This document shows, in pieces, positions 7,274 through 15,042 of a stretch of DNA of 44,019 nucleotides; position 1 is the stretch's first letter, and each line of letters opens with the position of its first letter. Made by a program: the position numbers and the translations under genes. The notes below the pieces were generated by a model. It saw only the letters and a program-made list of their open reading frames with translations, had not been told where the DNA came from and did not search any database. The DNA comes from Candidatus Kuenenbacteria bacterium (GTDB lineage: Bacteria; Patescibacteriota; Patescibacteriia; UBA2196; GWA2-42-15), in contig JAAZOM010000009.1 of assembly GCA_012797775.1 (NCBI GenBank), forward strand, positions 1 through 44,019, given 5' to 3'.

Positions 7274-7885
7274 ATGAAGATAGTAGTTATAGGTTCTCAT
7301 GGAACAGGAAAAACAACATTAACAAGAGGTATTTATAATTATTTAAAGGAGGATAGCAAGATGAAGGTTTGTGTAACTGGTGCTCATGGAACTGGCAAGA
7401 CGACCCTATCAATGTTTTTGTCTGGTAGGATAAAATGGAGATATTTGCCAGAATCTCCAATGCAAGCGGTGGTGAGGGGATTCGATATAAACGAAAATAC
7501 ATCGCTTGCGACTGAGTGGTGGATTATTGCCAAACAACTGGAAATGGAACTTTTAACCCCAGAGCCTTGGGTATCTGATAAATGCTTGATTGATATATTG
7601 GCATACGCCAGATATCTATTTCGCAAAAACAAGGCTTTTCTCCGAGCAGTGGATTTATTGAAAGAACACATTAATTATGATTTGGTATTTTATCTGCCAA
7701 GTGGTGAGTTCCCCATTGCTGATGACGGCTTCCGGTCACTTGACCCGGCATTCCAGAGGGAGATTGACAGGATTATAATAAAAATAATGCGGGAGCTAAA
7801 TATAAAGTATCATCGATTAGTGGGTAACCCGGAGCAAAGATTTATGGAGGCAAAAAGAATAATTGATAAAAGACTCAGTGTTTAA
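7274..7885 (+). CDS. P-loop NTPase of the AAA_28/NadR-kinase-like type, with a doubled Walker A start
   Basis: The core protein from 7361 (175 residues) begins MKVCVTGAHGTGKTTLS and continues LPESPMQAV, WVSDKCLIDILAYARYLF and DLVFYLPSGEFP, the layout of AAA_28/NadR-like kinases (Walker A, DxxxxD-type lid region). In the same frame, 29 codons upstream, the ATG at 7274 starts MKIVVIGSHGTGKTTLT, a second complete Walker A with the same beta-strand lead-in. A strong Shine-Dalgarno AAAGGAGG (7345-7352), 8 nt before 7361, shows the inner start is used. The outer start at 7274 follows a good promoter but lacks a Shine-Dalgarno. Either two isoforms are made or the upstream piece is a translated leader or duplication relic. 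The substrate is unknown. Confidence 0.75.
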   Translation: MKIVVIGSHGTGKTTLTRGIYNYLKEDSKMKVCVTGAHGTGKTTLSMFLSGRIKWRYLPESPMQAVVRGFDINENTSLATEWWIIAKQLEMELLTPEPWVSDKCLIDILAYARYLFRKNKAFLRAVDLLKEHINYDLVFYLPSGEFPIADDGFRSLDPAFQREIDRIIIKIMRELNIKYHRLVGNPEQRFMEAKRIIDKRLSV

Positions 7886-7890
7886 ATCAT

Positions 7891-7931
7891 AAAATAGGCT
7901 GGTTTTTAATAAAGACTGGCCTATTTTTTAA
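7891..7931 (+). terminator. Intrinsic terminator after the P-loop gene
   Basis: AAAATAGGC (7891-7899) pairs with GCCTATTTT (7919-7927), followed by further T. A second GC-rich hairpin with a T tail lies at about 7948-7970. Confidence 0.75.
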
Positions 7932-8003
7932 TAATATTATAAATAGCGGGTTGCGCCCCCGTTTTTATTTTTGGCCAAAATAGAGATAATTTATTAATTA
8001 GCA

Positions 8004-8032
8004 TTGACAGATATATTTAAATATGTTAAGGT
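8004..8032 (+). promoter_or_regulatory. Promoter candidate for the large secreted protein
   Basis: TTGACA (8004-8009) and, 17 nt on, TAAGGT (8027-8032) preceded by TGT as an extended -10. A second -10-like TATAAT lies at 8042-8047 without a clear -35. Either gives a leader of about 300 nt. Confidence 0.5.
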
Positions 8033-8049
8033 ATAGACTCTTATAATGG

Positions 8050-8345
8050 GATTTTTTGCTGGTATTTTTGGGCAAATGGAGTTATAATAATAGGACCCAA
8101 AAATGCAAGTAAAAAATTCCAAAAACAAAAAAATATTCCAGCCCCTGCAATCGCCGGAGATTTTTGGTTAAACGAAATTTTCTGCAGTTGTGGGGGTCTG
8201 GAGTAGAAGAATACCCCTTTAAAAATTACATAACAAAATAGAAGGAGGTAAAAGGAAAAGAAAATCGTCCCCTTTAACCAGTCGGCCCTTGGGAAGGGCC
8301 TTAATTCACATGTGTAAGAAGAAAGTTTATGTGGAGGTATTGAAA
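8050..8345 (+). other. Long structured 5' leader, no gene
   Basis: About 300 nt without a convincing reading frame. It holds an interrupted long-range stem (CCAGCCCCTGCA near 8139 against TGCAG...GGGG...CTGG near 8183-8202), an orphan Shine-Dalgarno-like GAAGGAGGT near 8241 with no start codon after it, and a perfect hairpin GGCCCTT-GGG-AAGGGCC at 8284-8300 about 45 nt before the ATG. I match it to no known riboswitch. A cis-regulatory role is an inference. Confidence 0.4.
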
Positions 8346-11135
8346 ATGAAGAAAGCGATGTTTTTGATGTTTATGTTGGCCGTCTTTTTGGCCAATGTTT
8401 TCGCAGGCAATGAGCCAACCTATGGAGTGGCCAATGTTGACGGCAATGCCAGTGAATGGAACCTGACCAACGATTTTTTTGCCGACATGTATCGGGCAGC
8501 CAAGCCCGATAAACCAGTGGAGTCCAAACTCTACCTGCGTTACGACTGCCAGACCAAAACCCTGTATGCCTTGGTGCTGGTTGTGCCGGACGTGCAGGCC
8601 CTGGTCTTGCCCGACGATGCTTTCATAAAACTGGGCAACAGTACCAAACTGGTTGACGGCAATTATGGTGATGACGGTGTCGTGCCAGATTTTGCCTGGG
8701 TCGGTTTGAGCCAAAGTGGCCAGGTGGCTACGGGTTGGGAGGCCTCGGTTCATCTCGAGCCCGGCTATTACCCAGACCTTAATGTCCACATACAAGTGAT
8801 CCACGACGGCCAACAAACTTCGGCTGTCAAAGATCGCGCGATCCCACTGCTTATTGATTGCCCACCCCCGACTGGTGAGTTCAAAGTGGGCATCAAGGAT
8901 GATATTTTCCTTGGACAAAAAACGCTTGCCTGGACTGGTTTTAAAACCGGCAATCAGGATGGCGGTTGTCCTGGTACTTATCAAGCCAAAGGCAAGGTGT
9001 CGATCGATACCACGGCTGGACAAAGCGTGTTGAATTACAGCGTCAGTGGGCTGGTTGTCGTGACGTATGAATGCGACGGCCAGTACCCGCCCATGGCATT
9101 CAGTGTCGTCAAAGACAGTCTGTTCGCCAAAGTAAAAGGCATCTGGCAGCTTTTGGGCCAGAAATCTTTTGCTGGCATGACCCTTGCCTGCGGTCAGACA
9201 TGGACTGGTAATTTTGCTTACAATTTTACTTATCAGCCCGGTATGACCAAACTGAAAAAGGTGGACGTGGCATATTACGGTGAGGGACAGTCTGTTCGTT
9301 TTGAAGAGGAATATAATCTGCCCGCGCCAGTCATGCAAAACGGCTGTATCCTGGTGTATCATCGCTGGGACGGCCAGCCGGAGAAATTTTTGGGCCAGGT
9401 TTGTTATACTGATCAACTGCCCAAAGTTTTCAATGTTGATTCCACCGTCACCTACAGCGAGCCGGGCGATTATAGCTTCAAAAACTATTTTCGCACCAGC
9501 GACGGTCAGAGCGGCGAGGCCACGCACTCTTTTCTGATCAAAGAATGTCCGCCTGAAAAAGAGCTGGAGCTTTTTAAAGTCTGGCTTTACAACGGACAGG
9601 AGGGTGTGCCGCCCGATGTATTGGAAAATTTTCGGGTAGTGGCCACGAGCGATATCGACAAACTGGTTTATGCAAAAATTGGTGGCGTGCTCGCCTGGCG
9701 TGATACTCAAGGCAATCTTCGTAATAAGCTCAAATACATTCTTGCTTCGAGCATTAATGTGGTTGAGGAAAACCCGCCTTTCGGTTGGGTAAACACCGGC
9801 GGCCTTGGCCAGATCACGCCGTTGAACAGCAAGCATTATGTGTATAACTCGAAAGAGTTTACCGAGTGCGATCCGGACGATTTCAATGTGATGATCATTG
9901 TGCAGAAGGATGGCCAGCCCGTGGCCGGAGTGACTATGAACGTCTACATTCCGGTGATTCTCGGGGGGGACGGCGATCATCTGCTTACCTTCAACTCGGA
10001 CGGATCGGTCACGGCCAAATATGTGGGTAAAGGGAATGGCGATTATGTCACTGGGCAATGCCATTCTTTCGACTACTGGTATTATCGTTGGGGTGGCAAG
10101 GGCAATCTGTTGGAAAACAGCTTACTTTGCTGGGATAACAAAACCCTTCCTACACGGCCTGTGGTATTTGAGTTGTTTGCACCGCAGGGTCAGGTTTTTG
10201 CCATTAATGGCCAGCCCAAATATACCCGCTCTATTCGGTTTGATTTGAAGACCCCTGGCATGGATGCCGAGGGTCATGTCAATATCATCCCCAATTTCCC
10301 GGAATGGTATACCGATTGGGTGTTTGAGTTGGTCGGCGCGGCACAATTTGCTGCCAATCCAATCACTTTTGCGGGGGCACCAGAACGTCTTGTTTTTGAA
10401 CAAGGTACGCCAGCTTTTCCTGGTGAGGATTGGAACAATGCCGTTGATTTGGATCATGACGGCTGGGATGGAACGGTTACTGCCAAGGGGCCGGCCAATA
10501 ATCCCGCTGGACCGGCTTGGGCCACCTTCAGTTTTGCCGATGGTAAACCCCGGGGTATTACCGGCATTTATATGCAAACGGCTGGACCCGGTCTCAGTAA
10601 CGAGAGACAAGCTGCCAAGTTTGATATTTACGGCAGCTTGGATGGTGTTAATTACACTCGGCTGCTGAGGCAAACACGTGAGTGGGGTGGCGCATTGCGC
10701 AATTTTAATGTTGCCCCTATGAACGTGCGCTATGTGAAGCTGGTGCTTAATACGCCGCAATATACCAGCGGCAACTGGCGCCAGCTCGTGGAATTTGGTG
10801 TGGTTTTTGGACAGGTGCCTTCTTATGCCAGGACCACTGGAGAAGACGAGTTGGAAATCGCAGCGGCCCCAGCCGAATTTCAACTGGAACAAAACTATCC
10901 CAATCCGTTTAATCCAGTCACTTCGTTGCGTTATCAGTTGTCGCAGGATGTACACGTGACGCTGGCGATATTCGATATCTCCGGTCAGCAAGTGGCGCGG
11001 CTGGTGGATGGAAATCAGGCGGCGGGATGGCATAACGTCAGATGGGATGCCGCGGGCATGCCAAGCGGCGTATATTTTGCCCGCATCGTCGCCGGCGAGT
11101 TCTCCGACGTGAAACGGATGATGCTACTCAAATAA
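8346..11135 (+). CDS. Large secreted protein with F5/8-type-C-like domain and type IX-like C-terminal sorting domain
   Basis: 929 residues from the ATG at 8346, chosen because GGAGGT (8333-8338) precedes it and the signal peptide MKKAMFLMFMLAVFLANVFA follows. Residues about 25-170 (VDGNASEWNLTNDFF, LYLRYDCQTKTLYALVL) look like a CBM9/DOMON-type beta-sandwich. About 720-840 (AKFDIYGSLDGVNYTRLL, VRYVKLVLNTP) fit a discoidin/F5-8C carbohydrate-binding fold. The C-terminus FQLEQNYPNPFNPVTSL...FDISGQQV...GVYFARIVAGEF...KRMMLLK is the classic T9SS type A (Por secretion tail) signal of the FCB group. GC is visibly higher (about 50% in lines I counted, against roughly 40% nearby), and codon use differs. 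Probably horizontally acquired, or from a chimeric join; no T9SS gene is visible here. Confidence 0.85.
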   Translation: MKKAMFLMFMLAVFLANVFAGNEPTYGVANVDGNASEWNLTNDFFADMYRAAKPDKPVESKLYLRYDCQTKTLYALVLVVPDVQALVLPDDAFIKLGNSTKLVDGNYGDDGVVPDFAWVGLSQSGQVATGWEASVHLEPGYYPDLNVHIQVIHDGQQTSAVKDRAIPLLIDCPPPTGEFKVGIKDDIFLGQKTLAWTGFKTGNQDGGCPGTYQAKGKVSIDTTAGQSVLNYSVSGLVVVTYECDGQYPPMAFSVVKDSLFAKVKGIWQLLGQKSFAGMTLACGQTWTGNFAYNFTYQPGMTKLKKVDVAYYGEGQSVRFEEEYNLPAPVMQNGCILVYHRWDGQPEKFLGQVCYTDQLPKVFNVDSTVTYSEPGDYSFKNYFRTSDGQSGEATHSFLIKECPPEKELELFKVWLYNGQEGVPPDVLENFRVVATSDIDKLVYAKIGGVLAWRDTQGNLRNKLKYILASSINVVEENPPFGWVNTGGLGQITPLNSKHYVYNSKEFTECDPDDFNVMIIVQKDGQPVAGVTMNVYIPVILGGDGDHLLTFNSDGSVTAKYVGKGNGDYVTGQCHSFDYWYYRWGGKGNLLENSLLCWDNKTLPTRPVVFELFAPQGQVFAINGQPKYTRSIRFDLKTPGMDAEGHVNIIPNFPEWYTDWVFELVGAAQFAANPITFAGAPERLVFEQGTPAFPGEDWNNAVDLDHDGWDGTVTAKGPANNPAGPAWATFSFADGKPRGITGIYMQTAGPGLSNERQAAKFDIYGSLDGVNYTRLLRQTREWGGALRNFNVAPMNVRYVKLVLNTPQYTSGNWRQLVEFGVVFGQVPSYARTTGEDELEIAAAPAEFQLEQNYPNPFNPVTSLRYQLSQDVHVTLAIFDISGQQVARLVDGNQAAGWHNVRWDAAGMPSGVYFARIVAGEFSDVKRMMLLK

Positions 11136-11179
11136 AACAAAGGAAAAACAAAGGCCATAAAATAGGACTTGGCCAGTCC

Positions 11180-11212
11180 AGCCCTCGAGGTGAAAAACTT
11201 CGAGGGCTTTTA
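11180..11212 (+). terminator. Intrinsic terminator after the large secreted protein
   Basis: AGCCCTCGA (11180-11188) pairs perfectly with TCGAGGGCT (11200-11208) around an 11-nt loop, followed by TTTATTTT. Confidence 0.85.
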
Positions 11213-11224
11213 TTTTGGTGATTT

Positions 11225-11253
11225 TTGTTCTTTGGAGGCTATTATGATATAAT
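11225..11253 (+). promoter_or_regulatory. Promoter of the wHTH-like gene
   Basis: TTGTTC (11225-11230), 17-nt spacer, TATAAT (11248-11253). A purine-rich GGGGGAG ribosome site follows at about 11269, before the ATG at 11288. Confidence 0.7.
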
Positions 11254-11287
11254 AAAATAGCGAAAAAGGGGGAGAAAGGGTGAAATT

Positions 11288-11608
11288 ATGCAATTATCTG
11301 GTTTGCAGAAATACATACTTTTAGAATGTTTAAATGCCAAAAATGGCAGGATTTTTCGGGGCAGTTTGGCTAATTTTTATAGTCGAGCGAAAATGCCGCC
11401 CAAAAAAGAATTAATGGTGAAAATTATTACTCAAAGTATAGAGCGGTTGATAAAAAGAGATTTGGTGGTGGGGTTTGGAGAGATCACGAGTGAGAAGCAA
11501 TTTATCAAAGAAATCAAAATAACTAGCGTGGGCAGGAGGGTGGCGAAAAAGCTATTAGGGGAGCAGATGAGAATACCACTGAAGGCGGGTAGGAAAGTAG
11601 GGAAGTAG
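11288..11608 (+). CDS. Small basic protein, probable winged helix-turn-helix
   Basis: 106 residues, basic. The segment LSGLQKYILLECL, then IERLIKRDLVVGFGEI and KEIKITSVGRRVAKKLL, has the rhythm of a winged-helix DNA-binding domain: helix, recognition helix, then a wing ending in 'T-x-x-G-R'. It could be a transcription regulator, but I cannot name the family and no cofactor domain is present. Its last codons and stop fall inside an octamer repeat array (11589-11620), so the C-terminal RKVGK may be repeat-derived. It has its own promoter. The next gene starts about 100 nt on. Confidence 0.6.
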   Translation: MQLSGLQKYILLECLNAKNGRIFRGSLANFYSRAKMPPKKELMVKIITQSIERLIKRDLVVGFGEITSEKQFIKEIKITSVGRRVAKKLLGEQMRIPLKAGRKVGK

Positions 11609-11620
11609 GGTGGTAGGTAA
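11589..11620. repeat. Octamer array overlapping a gene end
   Basis: Four 8-nt units: GTAGGAAA, GTAGGGAA, GTAGGGTG, GTAGGTAA. The first two and part of the third lie in the coding end and stop codon of the wHTH-like gene. Confidence 0.65.
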
Positions 11621-11642
11621 ATTCAAAATCTAAAATTCTCGT

Positions 11643-11657
11643 CTCGCCGATGGCGAG
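11643..11657. repeat. Intergenic REP-like hairpin
   Basis: CTCGCC (11643-11648), loop GAT, GGCGAG (11652-11657), followed by GCCGAGGCGGG. A GC-rich palindrome in an AT-rich spacer and without a T tail, so not a terminator. Confidence 0.5.
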
Positions 11658-11707
11658 CCGAGGCGGGCAAAATCCAAAATAAATTACAAATTAAATTATT
11701 TATTGCT

Positions 11708-12310
11708 ATGAACAAAAAGTTGATCAAATACTTGGATGACAACAAGATTAAGTATGAATTGATGGAGCACAGGGTGGTTTATACGGCTTATGATGTGGCG
11801 GCGACAATGCATGTGAAGCTGGGGGAGATCGCCAAAAGTTTGCTCATAAAGTTTAATAAGCCCTTTGAAGATGGGAAAAAACCTTATGCCTTGGCGGTGG
11901 TGGGAGCCGATAAAAATATTGATTTGAAAAAGCTGGCTAAAGTGGTGAGCGACTGGGCAGTGAAATTGAATAAAGAGCTAAGAATGAAGAAGCCCGAGAA
12001 GGGCAAAAAGCCGGTGGTGGATATTTATAATAAGGTGGCCAAAGTTGATTTGCCCAAAGAAAAAGACATGAAGGACAAATTTAAAGTTCCGGCTGGAGCA
12101 ATGTCGGCTTTTGGCTCGTTTTATAAATTGCCGGTGTTTGTTGATAAAGGTTTTGCTAAAAAGGAAAAAGCGATTTTTGCGGCGGGGAGCTTTACGGAGA
12201 GCGTGAAGATGCCAGTCGGTAGTTTTGTAAAAATGGAAAAAGCAATGTCAGGGGTGTTTGCTGTGCCAAAGAAGGCGAAGAAAAATATCAAAAAAAACAA
12301 GAAGAAATAA
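11708..12310 (+). CDS. YbaK/EbsC-family aminoacyl-tRNA deacylase-like protein
   Basis: 200 residues. It starts LIKYLDDNKIKYELMEHRVVYTAYDVAATM, the usual opening of the YbaK/ProX fold, then GEIAKSLLIKF, YALAVVGADKNIDLKKLAKV, and near the C-terminus VPAGAMSAFGSF...LPVFVDKGF. The conserved Lys of the active site fits AKSLLIKF. These proteins hydrolyse mischarged aminoacyl-tRNAs in trans. The tail after about residue 185 is a run of Lys-rich residues (KKAKKNIKKNKKK), common in this genome type and perhaps aiding tRNA binding. tRNA specificity cannot be read. It is followed at 23 nt by the DUF2330 gene. Confidence 0.8.
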   Translation: MNKKLIKYLDDNKIKYELMEHRVVYTAYDVAATMHVKLGEIAKSLLIKFNKPFEDGKKPYALAVVGADKNIDLKKLAKVVSDWAVKLNKELRMKKPEKGKKPVVDIYNKVAKVDLPKEKDMKDKFKVPAGAMSAFGSFYKLPVFVDKGFAKKEKAIFAAGSFTESVKMPVGSFVKMEKAMSGVFAVPKKAKKNIKKNKKK

Positions 12311-12332
12311 AATAGAAATTTATTGCAAAAAT

Positions 12333-13394
12333 ATGATAAAGAAGACAAGTGTTTTGTTTTTACTTCTAGCCTTTTTTTTGCCGTTGGTAGGAGTGAGGGC
12401 CGATGGCATGATCATACCAGAGCCAAATTATCATGCTTGGGAGACTGATCAAAAGGCAGTAATATTTTATGAGGGTGGCCAAGAGACATTGGTAGTTTCA
12501 ACGTCGTTTCAGGGAGATGCCAAGAGTTTTGCCTGGATAATTCCAACCCCGAGTCAACCAAAGGTTAGTAAGGGTTCAGACGAATTGTTCACGTCTTTGG
12601 CGGAGCTGACGAACGTTTATAAAGGTGTCCAGCGGAACACGATGGATGTTGGTTATGGGGTGACGCAGGCGATAGAAGAGGACGTCAGGGTGATAGAAAC
12701 AAAAAAGATAGATTATTATGATGTGACTGTTCTCGAGGCAAACGAGGCGACATCTTTGAGCCGGTGGTTGAATGATAATGGTTATAATTACCCTGAGTCC
12801 GGTAGGTATATTTTAGAAGATTATATAAAAAATGGTTGGTATTTTACAGCCGTGAAAATTAATGATGAATATTGGTCAGAGGCTCTAAAGGGGCAATTGA
12901 GAACCGGACATGCTACGCCTCTAAAATTTCAATTTAAAACCGATAAGATTGTTTACCCAATGAGAATTTCTTCAATAGTTGATTATGCGATTGACGGTCA
13001 GAATAATCCCTATGGGTATTATTATAATAGGAATGTCGGGGTGTTGCTCTATGTAATCGCCGACAATAAACAGACATTGCCAGGTTTTAATATTGATTAT
13101 GCCGGGTATATAAAAAAAGAGACAATAGAAAAATTGGCTTATAATGACCAAGGTAGCCCATGGCTAAAAACAGAAAATAATAAGTATTTTTTAACAAAAT
13201 TATATCGTTCAATGGGCAGAGCGGAGATGACCAGCGATTTGTATTTTCGTCAGGCAGACGATAACAAAACAGTAAATGCCCCAGAGGAGCAAATTAATAA
13301 ATATGCTGGTTTTATTATTGTTGCTTCTGTGGGTGGTTTTATTTTTTTGGTTTTGTTGATTTTGTTATTTATTCAGGGTAGAAGGAAGGAATAA
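12333..13394 (+). CDS. DUF2330 membrane-anchored exported protein
   Basis: 353 residues from the ATG at 12333, which opens directly into the signal sequence MIKKTSVLFLLLAFFLPLVGVRA. The mature protein begins DGMIIPEPNYHAWETDQKAVIFYEGGQETLVVST, and SFAWIIPTPSQPKV follows, the hallmark of DUF2330. A C-terminal membrane helix (about 325-348, FIIVASVGGFIFLVLLIL) and a short basic tail anchor it. An in-frame upstream start at 12258 would place a Lys/Arg-rich extension before the signal peptide and overlap the YbaK gene, so I reject it. The function of DUF2330 is unknown. The two membrane genes that follow are probably in the same transcript. Confidence 0.85.
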   Translation: MIKKTSVLFLLLAFFLPLVGVRADGMIIPEPNYHAWETDQKAVIFYEGGQETLVVSTSFQGDAKSFAWIIPTPSQPKVSKGSDELFTSLAELTNVYKGVQRNTMDVGYGVTQAIEEDVRVIETKKIDYYDVTVLEANEATSLSRWLNDNGYNYPESGRYILEDYIKNGWYFTAVKINDEYWSEALKGQLRTGHATPLKFQFKTDKIVYPMRISSIVDYAIDGQNNPYGYYYNRNVGVLLYVIADNKQTLPGFNIDYAGYIKKETIEKLAYNDQGSPWLKTENNKYFLTKLYRSMGRAEMTSDLYFRQADDNKTVNAPEEQINKYAGFIIVASVGGFIFLVLLILLFIQGRRKE

Positions 13395-13433
13395 TAAAAA
13401 ATGAAAATTATAAAATAATTAATTATAAAATAT

Positions 13434-14036
13434 ATGCCTAATGTTTTACCTCAAGGGCAGACGTCAACGCCCGAGAGCACGCCCAAAAAGCACAGGGTTT
13501 CTTTTCTGGCAGTAGTTTTAACGATGATTTTGGCGGTTGTTATTATTCTTTTGGGGGAAAGGATAATGTTCGATCTAAATAGAGCCGCCAACCCATTAGT
13601 GAAAGATAATGTGGTTTATAACAATTATGACTATACATCGGGTTATATGGGTGGGGGCATGAGCGCTGGTTTGGTAATGGAAAAATCTTCTCTCTCTGGT
13701 GCGAGGGTTTATTATTATGGTAGCCAGTCTGGCCAGTATAAGTTATATAAAATTTTGATTCACGCCGCTTTTGTTTTGCCAATTTTCCTTTTGTTTTTTT
13801 TGGTTTATTATTGGGTGAATATAAGGAACCGCGGTTCTTATTTGAAAGTCGTAGTCTGGGGTTATATGGTGGGGGCTATTTGGTTTTTGCTGCACCTGAT
13901 TGGTGAAACGGCAGGTTATGTGATTGATCAATATAAAAATTCAGCGGTTTATATTATTTTAGTATTTATAGCTGTAGTTTTGACATCATTAGCTGTTTTT
14001 TTACAGAAGAAGAGTAATATTAATAACGAAAATTAA
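13434..14036 (+). CDS. Multi-pass membrane protein, unknown
   Basis: 200 residues. A Pro/Ser/Thr-rich N-terminus is followed by a membrane helix (about 24-42), an external loop rich in Tyr, Gly and Met (NNYDYTSGYMGGGMSAG), then three more helices (about 107-127, 137-157, 167-190) and a short tail. I do not recognise a family. Its position between a DUF2330 exported protein and another small membrane protein, all closely spaced on the plus strand, suggests an envelope-related group. Confidence 0.6.
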   Translation: MPNVLPQGQTSTPESTPKKHRVSFLAVVLTMILAVVIILLGERIMFDLNRAANPLVKDNVVYNNYDYTSGYMGGGMSAGLVMEKSSLSGARVYYYGSQSGQYKLYKILIHAAFVLPIFLLFFLVYYWVNIRNRGSYLKVVVWGYMVGAIWFLLHLIGETAGYVIDQYKNSAVYIILVFIAVVLTSLAVFLQKKSNINNEN

Positions 14037-14041
14037 TATTT

Positions 14042-14326
14042 ATGCATTACGAGATAAAAAAGATAGATATTTGGACGCTAGCTAGATATTCTGGGGTATT
14101 TTTCTTTTTGCCAGCGTTGATTCCCATGGTCGTTGGTTTGTTGACCATGGCCTTGTATAGATATGGCAGGTTTGACTTTCAGCAGCTTTTTTTTATTATC
14201 TTGCCGTTGTTGGTTTATGTGGTGGGATTTTTGGTGGGTTTGATTTTTGGTTTAATTTATAATGTTTTAGCAGGTCGGATAGGTGGGATTAGGCTGGAGA
14301 TTGATTATAGCGAGGAACAAAAATAG
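14042..14326 (+). CDS. Small two-helix membrane protein, DUF3566-like
   Basis: 94 residues. MHYEIKKIDIWTLARYSGVFFFLPALIPMVVG leads into a first membrane helix, and a second follows (about 50-75). It ends VLAGRIGGIRLEIDY. The 'x-I-D-x-W-S/T-x-A-R/K-x-S' opening resembles DUF3566 membrane proteins, but the match is from memory and short. It begins 5 nt after the preceding membrane gene and 8 nt before scpA, so it is likely part of one operon. Confidence 0.6.
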   Translation: MHYEIKKIDIWTLARYSGVFFFLPALIPMVVGLLTMALYRYGRFDFQQLFFIILPLLVYVVGFLVGLIFGLIYNVLAGRIGGIRLEIDYSEEQK

Positions 14327-14334
14327 TTTTATTT

Positions 14335-15042
14335 ATGCAAATAAAGGTGGACAACTTTGAGGGCCCGCTTGATTTGTTGCTACACTTAATAGAGAGTGAG
14401 GAATTGGATATTACGACAGTTTCTTTGGCTCAAGTAGCGGATCAGTATATTGGGTACATTGAATCTTTGCCGGAAAAGCAGCCGGATTTGTTGGCTGATT
14501 TTTTGTTGATTGCCGCCAAACTTTTGTTGATAAAATCAAGGGCTTTATTGCCAGAAATATTTCAAGACGAAGACGGTTCTTTGTACGATCTGGAGAGGCA
14601 GCTCAAGATGTATAAGAAGTATTTGGAGGCAAGCAAGGAAATAGAAAAATTGGTGGCCCAAAAAAGGTTTGCCTTTGGGCGACCAGAATATATCAGGCCG
14701 GCTGGGGCAAAATTTGTGCCGCCAAAACAACTTAACAAAAACAAATTACATCAGACAATGAAGACAATAGTGGGTGAGCTCAGTGCTTTGGCGCGCTTAC
14801 CAAAAAAATCTTTGGAGCGAGTGATCTCAATAAAAGAAAAAATAGAAGAAATCAGGCAATTATTAAAACAGAGAGATTTTATACATTGGCACGAGCTGAT
14901 AGAAAAAGCCAAAGACAAGACAGAAATTATTGTGAGTTTTTTGGGGATATTGGAGCTCAATAAGCAAAAAAATCTCGAGATAGAGCAGGCCGAGGTTTTT
15001 GGAGAGATAAAAATAAAAAATATAAATAATATTGTTTTATGA
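14335..15042 (+). CDS. scpA: Segregation and condensation protein A
   Basis: 235 residues, the usual ScpA length. The N-terminus IKVDNFEGPLDLLLHLIESEELDITTVSLAQVADQYIGYI is the ScpA kleisin signature, followed by LLADFLLIAAKLLLIKSRALLP. The C-terminal helix-turn region (VSFLGILELNKQKNLEIEQAEVFGEIKI) is the winged helix that binds the SMC head. ScpA bridges the SMC heads and with ScpB forms the bacterial condensin. No smc gene is in the window. It overlaps scpB by 4 nt (ATGA), consistent with coupled translation. Confidence 0.95.
   Translation: MQIKVDNFEGPLDLLLHLIESEELDITTVSLAQVADQYIGYIESLPEKQPDLLADFLLIAAKLLLIKSRALLPEIFQDEDGSLYDLERQLKMYKKYLEASKEIEKLVAQKRFAFGRPEYIRPAGAKFVPPKQLNKNKLHQTMKTIVGELSALARLPKKSLERVISIKEKIEEIRQLLKQRDFIHWHELIEKAKDKTEIIVSFLGILELNKQKNLEIEQAEVFGEIKIKNINNIVL

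Noticed and set aside
8301-10064. 587-codon open frame on the minus strand under the large secreted protein
   Set aside because: It is antisense to a gene with signal peptide, domains and a sorting tail. It has no ribosome site, low-complexity His/Ile-rich translation and no family pattern. High GC in the sense gene makes such long shadows likely. The 303-codon frame at 10122-11033 (minus) is rejected for the same reason.
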